Translations under genes and position numbers: made by a program
Notes under the pieces: model-generated
Databases searched by the model: none
Seen by the model: only the letters and a program-made list of their open reading frames with translations
What the model was told of the DNA's origin: nothing
In this document: piece by piece, positions 11,206 to 20,768 of the stretch
How the letters are laid out: the number at the start of each line of letters is the position of its first letter
Numbering within the stretch: the stretch's first letter is position 1
Assembly: GCF_002994745.2 (NCBI RefSeq)
Contig: NC_037092.1
Location: 82,690,824 to 82,754,823, forward strand
Reading direction: 5' to 3'
DNA length: 64,000 nucleotides
Source of the DNA: Rosa chinensis
Taxonomy: Eukaryota > Streptophyta > Magnoliopsida > Rosales > Rosaceae

Positions 11206-12569
11206 TGTCCATATTTTACATAAAAATGTTGACTTTTTCAAAATATATGAATGATACTAAATATATTTGTAATTACGAGGCTAACACTTCCCATATTCCC
11301 ATATCTATATATGCCCATAAAAGCGAGGTTAACGATGCCTCTCAAGCGAGGCTAAGCACACAAAAAGATGTACTATGTTTTTCCAATCTTATGGAAGCAA
11401 TTAATCTCGGAAGTTTCTCCACACAAAAAAAAATGTCAATCAAGACCGTGATTATTAGATTTTCCATCTAAAACTGTGGGACTATAGCACACAGTTTTTA
11501 TGGATCAAAATTGCATGTTCTTATTTTGGAGAGCAACAAGCTGAGCTGAAATTTGATTTTGGTTTCGGGTGAGTGTTTCCATGGACAAGTGTAGCTCTTC
11601 ATTTTGGTTTTGCAGAAATTCCGGAGTGTTGGAAGTCTGAAAACTCAGGAGGAGATGAAGAGGTATTGAGGAGTTGGGAAGAGGAGGATGGTTGAGCAGA
11701 TGTGAGTGGTGGTGGTGGGAAGTAGAGGATGATTGAATAGAGAAACTCTTGAACATTTGGGGATCTCAGATGTGTCAATATCTGATTGACTCGTTATTTT
11801 GATGAATCATTTTTTTTGAATAAAAGAAGATTATGTAAATAGTACTTACTCGAAATGTCACTTATCATAAATAATTCGCCATGATAAATTTGATTCATAC
11901 ATAATATCATGAAAAATGGATAAATATTTTGGCTGCTACTTAGTATCGGCAATATGTTTGAAAAAGTGTCCAAAAATATCAAATTTAGATATTTGCATCC
12001 TGTCAAAGTAAGGAACCATGACATATATGTGTGGAAATATTCCATTTTGAGAGAGTTGAAAAAGCACTATCTCGTTAAAGATTCTATACATCTACTCTTT
12101 CTCAAAGCAATTCTATAGACAACAACCCCGCTTTTTCTTCTTTTTGGATGGTAAATATTTCTTTGAACATGAAGTGTGAATCAAACCCATCATTGAATTG
12201 AAATTGAGATATTAATTCAAGTTCTTCTCTTCTGAATCAAATAGATTCATATCTAAAAAGAATTTATTGTCAACCCTTTCAAAACTGAGTATTTGTGGTT
12301 CTATTAGAAGTGTTCAAGAAATGTCTGCTATCGAGTTAATAAGCTCTACCAATGAATGGAATTAGAACTATGCCTTGAATTTAGATACAAATTAAATACT
12401 TCTTTATTACAGCATAGTTCATTTGTTGCAACTAAAGCCTGATTACAACGATCATTTATATCGCAGCTCTCTTATGATCTTATATATTGCGCATAATGCA
12501 AATACGCACAATCAATGACAAATTGAGCTGCTTTTCTACATTTATCAGTCTAAACCATTTCCTCATGTT
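11201..12569. other. Intergenic region downstream of CSLE-A
   Basis: No convincing gene. The minus-strand ORF at 11505-11756 is Ser/His/Gln-rich and low in complexity. The last 150 bp or so before 12570 must include the 3' UTR of CSLE-A. I saw no repeats with clear ends. Confidence 0.5.
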
Positions 12570-15500
12570 TTAGTATATAAATTTAGAACATATACAAGCA
12601 AATCCAGCAAATGCCATTGACTTAACTGCTACAGAGCTTGGCAGCTTCCCCTTGTCCTTCCTTAGGTATAGGGCTTCGTACAACGGTAGGTTAATGACAA
12701 TCAAAACCCCACATAGAAGAATCTGCAAGCACATTGTCTCATAAACTTCTGCAAAGCCAATTGTTCCAGCGACTGCTGCCTGCACAAACCCGGCAAAGCA
12801 GTACAAGTTGAGCAATGCTAGTGTTGCCAGTATGGTAAACATTGGACACGATCCGCCAAATTCCATGATCTCTTTCTTATACCGTTCGGACACATCTGCA
12901 TCGGCCACCTTGGCTGTTATTACAAATGCTGAATCTGTGTATCCAAGGTAGTGTACAATGGTGTCGATGAAGGCAAATAGGTATGAGGTTATTCTCTGGT
13001 AAAGCCATATACGTTGGTCGTTCCACCAACCTAACATTGTGCCTCCACACCACATATACTCCAGAAAGCTCCCAATGTTCTTAGCAATTATAACATATGC
13101 AAATGGTATGATCCATCGGCTTGAAATCTAATTCCACAAGACACAGCCCATTTTATAGAAAGCGGAGAGATATAATTTATATATGTACGTGAAAGCATTC
13201 AATCTTAACAAATTAAACAATAAAGATTCAATATCGTATCTAAGTCTCGGAAAGCATTCAATCATAACAAATTGTCTCGGACGATCTATGCCTAGTTACT
13301 GCAAAAAGACTGGATAAGTCGGATAGTATAATATATAAGATGAACTATACCTGAGGAAATAAGGATGTGCCTCTAAGGAGGTAAAGTGAAGGGAGAATCG
13401 AGTAAATTAGTGTTGCCCAGCAGTTAGCAGCCCATAAGTTGTAGCGAAGGTATCCAAGTTGATGGCCTAAACTAATCTTTCCATGCCCAAACCATACAGC
13501 ACTGTACTTTGAAAGCATAATCTGGAGGTTACCTTCAGACCATCTCTTATGCTGCACAAGTATCTGAAGCAATGTGGTTGCATTTAATCCTAAGAAAGCT
13601 TTCCTTGTTGGATTGCAATACACTGATTTCCATCCTCGGCATTGGATCGATAACCCCGTTATCACATCTTCAACCGGGCACCCATATTTCAAACCCATCT
13701 GCAAGTCATAAAGATTTCGACTGAGCTCAAATTTGAGTACGGCTACATTCGTTAAAATTGTAAATTAAGAAATATAATTAGGTAATAGTGTATTATTAAA
13801 AAAACAAATATTAGGCAATACTTATTTCTAACACTATTTGAGATGCAATAGTAAAATAGCGACAAGCGTGGCCCATGGCCCACCATTGTACTAATATTGT
13901 CCAAACTTAACCACCCGTTAGATGTTGAGTTTTTATCACAAAAGCTCTCGGTACAATTAGGTGCATGTGATCCACTCACTTATAAGTTATATTTTATTTG
14001 TCACTTTTTCCAATGTGGTATCTTTCCTCTCCAACACGCCCCCTCACGTGCAACCTAGCTCTAAGTATGCACGTGGAATTAATTGACAAACCCAATTCCA
14101 CATTGGAAATCGGGTCACAAGGCCCACATTAGACACTTGACCAATCACATAACAATCCAAGACCCACATCGGACACTTGGCAATAATCCAATCGGAAACT
14201 TCCGATGGCCAATGTAATGAACTCAAACTAGGTCCATGATTAGATAAGTGATTAGTGAATCAATTCATGAATGAACTCATATTCAGGTCCATGAAGGCGA
14301 CGTATTGAAGAGCGACCCGCTCTGATACCATGTTAAACAACGACAAGCGTGGCTTGTGGCCCACTATTGTACCGATACTGTCCCAACTTAACCACCCGAT
14401 AGGTGTTGGGTTTTAATCACAAAAGGCCTCGGTACAATTGGGTGTGATCCACCCACTTATAAGTTATATTTTATTTGTCACTTTTCCAATGTGGGATCTT
14501 TCCTCTCCAACAAAATTATAGCTCAAATATTGTCATATGAGCTTATTTGTGTGGTTGATAGAGAGAGGGATACCTCTTTTCCCCATTGAGTGTTCTCTTC
14601 AAATGCACAACTTGCAAGACTCTTTGAAGTTTCTTCCAAGTCATGAATGGCAATTTCTTCTCCTTTTTTACCCTCCCATTTCATTTCACTCCTACAACGC
14701 TTGCTGAATATATTGCCACAAAGAACTTCTCTTCTGTGAAAGCATCCACTTCCAATATATAATGTCCCCCAATAATTATCCAGACCATGGGCTTCCACCT
14801 TCAGTATATACCAAAACAATAACTGAAGTCCAAATTATATGCTATGTAACATTTAATCGAAAATTAATATTTCCACGAGCACATAATATATATCTCCATG
14901 AACATATAAAACTCACCTCGTTAATTACTTTTAATGAAGCGTATAATTCATTCTTAGTAAGGTTGTCGAAATTCTGTGGGAACTGTACATATGCGATCTC
15001 ATGGCCTTGTTCTTCATCCATAAAGAAGCAAAGTGCATCCCTTATGGCCATGGAGTTGTTCGAATACATATCACAATCTACATTAAGAAGTAACTTCCCA
15101 TTGCTAATGCTCGATGATACCCTAATCTGCAGTGGCAGAGCCAGGAATTCAAGTTTACTGGGGCACAAAAAAAATATAAATATAAAAACATACAAAATCT
15201 TTAAATGTAATTTCTATCTATTACAATAGTAATTGTCCTCGACTAGATTTCATATTACATTAGGATGATAACTTGAAATTGGAGGATGATTTCCAGGATC
15301 AAAATGATATTTTTCATTAACGTTGGGACAAGGCTTTTCAAAATTACTATCATTTTTCTTTGTTTTTTTTTATGGGGGATGACTCCAATGAGGTATTTAT
15401 ACTCGACGACTCCTCTGCACCAAGATTTTCTTTTCTTTTAAAGTATCTTACCATATTTGAATATTTTGTTAATTGTTTTTCTATTGGACTTGAAAATCTG

Positions 15501-15877
15501 AAAGTAATAAAGAAATAGAAATCATTAAACGTAAAAGAATATAAGAAAGAAAAATATTATATGATTCATATAAAAAAAATATTATATGATATTAATAGAA
15601 GGTCAAACATGGGACGGGTAAAGCCCATAAAAAAAAAAGAATAAAAAAAAAGAAGAGCACGATTGAAAGAGTACATTCATCAGGTTGAGAAAATAATATA
15701 TATTAAACCTGATATTGTAATATTAATATGTATATGTATTTTTTTTTTTTGAGGAGATATGTATATGTATATGTATATTAGTGTGTGTATATATATATAT
15801 ATATATATAAATTTTTCTGAAAAGCTGAGTGGGGGCACGGGACCCAGTAGGCCCCTGCTAATCTGCATAATAAATGG

Positions 15878-15914
<37 letters not shown>

Positions 15915-18034
15915 TATATCTGTGCGAATTGTGCTCGTTTATTTATTTGATTACAGTTAAATTCCTCACCAGTGCATTCATAGCGCCAGCTTTGAAGTTA
16001 TGGTGGTACTGGGGTCTCTTCTCCCGAGCCAAATACACCAAAGTTGGCAACATACATCCTTCAACATCTCTTGCATTTGGGTTTCTCCCATCAACTACTA
16101 TCTGGCAAACAGCTTAACCAATTTAAACATCTAATAATAGGTAAAAAGTCAATTCTTTGATCAGTTAATTAATTAATTTAGATATCAAAATGACTTACTT
16201 GAAGAATGGTATCATGGTCTAGCTTTGATGAATATGAGTTCCACTGAGAAAAACCTTTATGTTTTGATCGTACTTCTTCTGAAATGCGGCCTAGCTTCAC
16301 TGCATTTTCAATTTTATTCTCCATGTTCTCGTATAATTTCTATAAACAACAATTTGATGACAAGGGCAGCTCAATAGTCGGATTTACTAGTTATTTACCA
16401 CAAGAATGAGGGATGAAATCAAGCCTAAACCTCAGAAACAAACTAGTGAAAATGATAATGAGGACCACCCAAAATGTTATTATCGCTACACAACCAAATA
16501 AATAGTGGCAACACATCCCACCATATCATTTTTTTTTTGAAAGGGATCCCACCATATCATTAATTTCAGTTAAATTCGTACTATAATATCAACAACCTTG
16601 TTTCCTTTGTAGAAAATTAAATATGAGAAAATCAAAAAGTCATGATGTGAGAAATTGAAGATAAATAATCAAACTAATTCACTTGAAGGTAAAATGAAAT
16701 ATTTTCGGAAATGTGATCATATTCATCGCAGTAATAAGAATTTTATGATTGTACATATATAATAAATTATGCTCTGGCAGTCAATTAATATGTACTCGTT
16801 AGATTTTATTTTAAGAGAGGAGTATAGTAAGATAATTACGTACTATCTCATTATTTTTCACTCTTGGATATAAATTCAATAATAACAATTGAATATGACT
16901 AAATACGGAATCAACTAGTACTTTGAGCGAGACTATGAACAGTTGAAATTAACATTGAATTTCTCAATCACCTGTGACGAAGAGATCATGACTCTTATGT
17001 CCAGACACTTTATTTGACTTCTCCACTATACAACTCTGTTTATATGTTACCAAAAAAAAAAACGACTATTTATATTCTGTTTTGAAATTAATTCTCTGTG
17101 CGTGCAAGGTGCTAAATGCTCATATGTACGTATGAACGTCATAGATGACCCAAATTCACGTATTAATAAATAATTACTATTTCTTGATCATGACCAAATT
17201 ATACTCAAGCCTCCACAATGAACCGCCTTTTCTTTTGTATTGCATGACCCTATTTCGTCGTATCTTTGCGTCTCCTTAAGCCCCTCACAAAGCAAATCAA
17301 AAGTTGATACTAGACGATTATAATAAGATAAAGATATATTACCTTAATGAGAGCCACATCACCAGCTCGATTCTGATTCTGACTTTGATCACCAACCGCA
17401 TCAGAAGCTGTTGAAATGAAATAAGCAGCCGGCGACCTTGGTTCCACACTGTACTTCTTGCAATGTGGTATCCAGTGCTTAGCAAACTCAGCAGCTTCTA
17501 GTAGAGCATAGTATGTTAGTTCTGAGCCACCATCGTCGGAGAGATACACGCTGAGCTTCTCCGGTGGGTAGTCGTAAGCCAGGACCGACAAAACGGTGTT
17601 CATCACCATCATCGGTGGCTCTATGATTGGATCCGCCGTGCACACAAATATGTCCACCCCCGGCAGTTCTTTCTCATATCTGTTCCAAGACAATACCATC
17701 ATAAGAAAGAGTGATGTATGAGTACTGTTATAATATTGTCAAACTGTGAAGTTGTTACATACCTTTGAGAAAGCCTATCCTTGAAGGTGTGTCTGTAGAT
17801 GCGGCTCCACCGAGTGGCTTGAGTGACGACCCAGTAAAAGCTGAACCATAACTCAGCAGCGAACAAACACATCCAACCAAATCTTCCATCTTCACAAGCT
17901 TTCGGTATGTGAGTCACTCTATATACCCATATCAAACATATACCAACAAAAACAGACACTGCAAATAACCTGTATAGGACTCTTCCATTTGCTCTCGTTG
18001 TCTCAAACAGTGGTAAATATCTTTCCTCTCCCAT
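12570..18034 (-). CDS. CSLE1: Cellulose synthase-like protein E (CSLE-A), intact
   Basis: GT2 glycosyltransferase of the plant CSLE family, a multipass membrane protein. Its substrate is not established; it is thought to make or modify a beta-linked glycan in the secretory pathway. Exons (minus): 18034-17763, 17679-17343, 16339-16199, 16101-15970, 15126-14917, 14798-14574, 13698-13351, 13127-12570. The sum is 2223 bp, 740 aa, the usual family length, and all junctions are GT-AG. Visible: two N-terminal TM helices (about 20-72), YLSDDGG (139-141 DDG), VDCDMY (311-313), VEDVITGLS (449-450), QHKRW (488-492) and several C-terminal TM helices. So D, DxD, ED and QxxRW are all present. Introns carry a TRIM and a hAT element. 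It is divergent from its paralogue CSLE-B, about 2.7 kb away. Confidence 0.95.
13849..14512 (-). mobile_element. TRIM (terminal-repeat retrotransposon in miniature) in CSLE-A intron
   Basis: Two direct terminal repeats of about 182 bp: 14331-14512 (5' LTR on minus) and about 13849-14036 (3' LTR). On the minus strand they begin TGTTGGAGAGGAAAGATMCC. A perfect tRNA-iMet primer site (TGGTATCAGAGC, 14330-14319) follows the first repeat. A polypurine tract (GTGAGGGGGCG, about 14047-14037) precedes the second. There is only about 280 bp of internal, non-coding sequence. The TSD is not clear because the outer end of the left repeat is diverged. It lies within the intron before exon 7, same strand as the gene. 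Confidence 0.88.
15726..15770 (-). mobile_element. Minimal poly(A) retroposon insertion (within hAT)
   Basis: ATATGTATATGTAT occurs at 15726-15739 and 15757-15770 and flanks eleven T plus GAGGAG. Read on the minus strand it is CTCCTC followed by poly(A). The repeat is low in complexity, so the duplication call is weaker than for the other examples. Confidence 0.45.
15788..15809. repeat. (TA)n microsatellite
   Basis: Alternating TA run inside the hAT element. Confidence 0.9.
15879..15909. repeat. (TA)n microsatellite in CSLE-A intron
   Basis: Alternating AT run of about 30 bp between the hAT element and exon 4. Confidence 0.9.
16515..16561 (-). mobile_element. Minimal poly(A) retroposon insertion in CSLE-A intron
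   Basis: A perfect 16-bp direct repeat ATCCCACCATATCATT (16515-16530, 16546-16561) flanks only TTTTTTTTGAAAGGG. On the minus strand this is CCCTTTC plus poly(A), the size and form of a target duplication made by LINE machinery. Confidence 0.75.
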
Positions 18035-18118
18035 TTTTCAGTTCAGCCTAATTGCTGGACCTTTCTCTCTCTATCTAAAATGGTTTAATGATAGTGAAGA
18101 ACCCGGGAACAGGTCCTT

Positions 18119-18222
18119 GATATATTCATTGTAGATACCAAACCCATCACTTTCTACCTAATTCATGCGTCCCACCTTTAATATAATGCCACCGGTATGT
18201 CATTATCTACAATGAATTTATC
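18119..18222. repeat. Short inverted repeat upstream of CSLE-A
   Basis: GATATATTCATTGTAGATA (18119-18137) is matched in reverse complement at 18204-18222 with one mismatch. The whole unit is 104 bp, about 85 bp upstream of the CSLE-A start codon. It may be a small MITE or a hairpin in the promoter or 5' UTR. Confidence 0.6.
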
Positions 18223-18228
18223 TAGGGT

Positions 18229-18495
18229 ACGTTTACTTATTTAGAATATGAGAGAATGATTAAGGGGTAAAATTATTACTACGTTTACTAACACATAAAG
18301 GAATCAGAATGATTCCGGGTAAAAGTATTCATGCTTTTACTAACACATGAAGGAATTGGAATTGGTGTAGGTCTCACCTCCTTATAAGGAATCGATTCCT
18401 GAATACTCAAGAATTTGATTACGAAGGAGGGAGATGAGTTTAGGAATCAACTCCTCCGGAATCAATACCGATTCCATTCTTCTCTCATTCCAGTT
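18229..18495. other. Possible diverged MITE in the CSLE intergenic region
   Basis: Begins GGGTACGTTTACTTATTTAG and holds two diverged copies of a TTTACTAACACATRAAGGAATYRGAAT block (about 18284 and 18336), ending near a TCTCATTCCAG. It resembles plant class II MITE sequence, but I found no matching right terminus or TSD. Confidence 0.3.
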
Positions 18496-18675
18496 GTCTC
18501 CGATTCATGATTATTTTTCATATACCTTCATATATTAATGCCACCTTTAATACCTTCATATATTTTTAGTAAAGCAATTTTTTCTTAACTCAAATGATAC
18601 CTAGGTTTTACTTATGTTTGTTAACTACCTTCATATGGATCTTTTATGTTTGATATTTGAAATTGGATTAGAATC

Positions 18676-18815
18676 AGAGATGGTAAATGGATGCCCATGA
18701 TACCAAATCTCATCACCAATACAATACTTTTTTTTTTTGGAATAAAGGACTGGTGCCCATGATAAGAGATGGCAAATGGATGCCCATGATACCAAATCTC
18801 ATCACCAGTATAATA
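18676..18815 (-). mobile_element. Minimal retroposon tail flanked by a 51-bp direct repeat
   Basis: A 51-bp sequence starting AGAGATGGYAAATGGATGCC occurs at 18676-18726 and 18765-18815 with three mismatches. Between the copies are a poly(T) run and GGAATAAAGGACTGGTGCC. On the minus strand this reads CCAGTCCTTTATTCC plus poly(A), close to the tail of the retroposon at 24138 (CCAGCCCTTCATTC plus poly(A)). A very long target duplication or a local duplication could explain the flanks. Confidence 0.6.
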
Positions 18816-19160
18816 ATTTAAAAAAAAAAAAATTATTGGTGCAGCTATGTTCGAGTCTTGATTAATTACACAAGGAAAAATTTAGAGACGAGGGGAGTAA
18901 ATTAATGAGTTACTATACTCATTGGAATCCTTTGGTCATGCATGCCCAAAGCGACAAAGTCCCTTTTAAAAATCCTATTTTGTTTCTCATGTTTGTTTGT
19001 AATTGAGAGATAGAAACTATGAATTAATTACAAAAGTAGTATGAAGCATAATTCTTACCTTTAGTGATTAAAAAAATATAACCGGCTGATCAAATTCGTT
19101 CTATTAGTGTATTTCATCATGTATTAATGGGAGATGGCGACACGTGGCTATTATTAGAAT

Positions 19161-19469
19161 AAGAAATTATCAAGAACAGTACATGAACTTAAGACCACTC
19201 CGAATTTTGGTGCCCAACGTTTATATAACCCAAAATAAGTACATGAACTTTTAATCCCGACCCAGTTTTCATACATGCCGTCACTAACACCGTTAACACC
19301 TATGCCTTATTAATATGTCACGTGGCATAGATGTTAACGGTGTTAGTGACGGCATGTATGAAAACTGGGTCGGGATTAAAAGTTCATGTACTTATTTTGG
19401 GTTATATAAACGTTGGGCACTAAAATTCGGAATGGCCTTAAGTTCATGTACTGTTCTTAAAATTCTCTC
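19161..19469. mobile_element. Foldback Mutator-like MITE
   Basis: 309 bp that is almost entirely one inverted repeat: AAGAACAGTACATGAACTTA... against ...TAAGTTCATGTACTGTTCTT, with arms of about 140 bp meeting near 19310. It is flanked by a perfect 9-bp duplication TATTAGAAT (19152-19160, 19470-19478 region), the Mutator signature. The 19-bp outermost ends are less well paired. It sits between the divergent CSLE genes. Its arms resemble the TIR of the larger Mutator-like element at 29693. Confidence 0.85.
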
Positions 19470-19478
19470 TATTAGAAT

Positions 19479-20768
19479 CAATGGCTTAGCTTTTCTTTTT
19501 CTAATTTTTTCTGTCTCTCAGCTGTTCCTGGTTGCTCTTCAATCAAATCCTTCCCTGCTCGGCTGCTCTATATCTTTCTTTTGTTCTTCATATGGCTGAA
19601 AAAAAATTAAACAAATAGGAACCGGGCATGTGAAAGAAGAGGAAAAGCATTCGATTATGCTCTTCTTTTTAAGGGGATATGTGCTTGCGGTTGGATAGTA
19701 CATAACTGACCATCATCGAATCAAAGATTTCCGTAAATTAAACTAAATTGACAGATTAGCACAATCAATTACCATTGCATTTTCTCTCAAACCTCATCTA
19801 AGTTTGATCTGTTCGTATGTAAATGCTTATTTTCATATTAGATATGAAACCCAAATTCTTTTCTCCATCCTCTCCGATCTTCATACCCATCTTGAACTCA
19901 ATCTTTGATTTTTTTGTTTTGTTCTGGATTTTTGCTTAAATGCTTAAATTATTGTTGAAGTATCCATGGAAGCTAAAAAAACCTTGTCCATGACTATCAA
20001 TTATTTGAATGGAAATGCAAGAGTATAGAAAGATGATAGAAGTAAAGAGAAGACGAGAAGAGGAGAGAGATTTCGAAGATCAGATGAGAGAGAAGGTGCT
20101 GAGTTTGAAGATAGGGGTAAAGACCGGAAAGAAGAAAATATTGAAGTATCTGCAAAACATTGGATCCAATAGTAGCCACGATGCCAAGTGATGCAACATT
20201 GGAGGTGGACTTGGGCTTGGATTTAGATACAAAGATAAACTATGCCGGGTCAAGCATTGTCGAAGTACAAGGCAAAACAGGACTTGGCAATAATAAACTA
20301 GCTAAAGTTTCCAAAGTTGTTGGCGGCGAATAAGAAGCACCACCGACAAATTACAATGACGAATTTGATGACGATCAATTTTCTTAATCGGGTGTTTTAT
20401 TAACTCTAATGAATCCAGACACATACATTACAGGAATGCTCCCGACTTCTGAGGCCTCAGTTTTAAACTGAAGGGGAGACTCGACCCCCTCTATGAAAAT
20501 AAACAATTGCAGACATCAAATCTATCGAGGCGGCGGCCCGCTCCTAATTGGCCGGGATAATGCCGGCTCTAATAATCTCCATTTCTTTTTACCTCTCTCG
20601 CTCATGGAGTAGTGTTAGACTTGGCTATGTGTTGTTTATTCAATATTTGCAAGACTGCAATTGCTGCTATATATATAAATATATAAATATATATATATAT
20701 ATATAACTATGCCTGCATGTAGGATTTCATAACAAACAATTTACGAGATATATATTTAGATGAAAGAT
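19479..20768. other. Intergenic region upstream of CSLE-B
   Basis: No gene I can support. The plus ORF 20009-20191 (Lys/Arg/Glu-rich, 60 aa) has no recognisable domain. A long AT-rich run (about 20664-20705) lies about 65-105 bp upstream of the CSLE-B start and may include its core promoter. Confidence 0.4.

Larger units (their letters stand above)
15130..15857. mobile_element. Non-autonomous hAT element at a CSLE-A splice acceptor
   Basis: 728-bp insert with ends CAGTGGCAGAGCC and (reverse) CAGGGGCCTACTG, the CAG-type termini of hAT elements. It is flanked by a perfect 8-bp duplication CTAATCTG (15122-15129 and 15858-15865). On the gene strand the duplication reads CAG|ATTAG, i.e. the 3' splice site of exon 5 plus its first bases. 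The copy next to exon 5 is intact, so splicing can still use it. No transposase is visible. It contains TA-rich microsatellites and one tiny poly(T) insertion. Confidence 0.88.

Noticed and set aside
11505..11756. Ser/His/Gln-rich minus-strand ORF downstream of CSLE-A
   Set aside because: Compositionally biased with no recognisable domain. It may be an old gag fragment, but nothing decisive is visible.
20009..20191. Lys/Glu-rich 60-aa ORF between the CSLE genes
   Set aside because: Short, low in complexity, no domain and no supporting signals.
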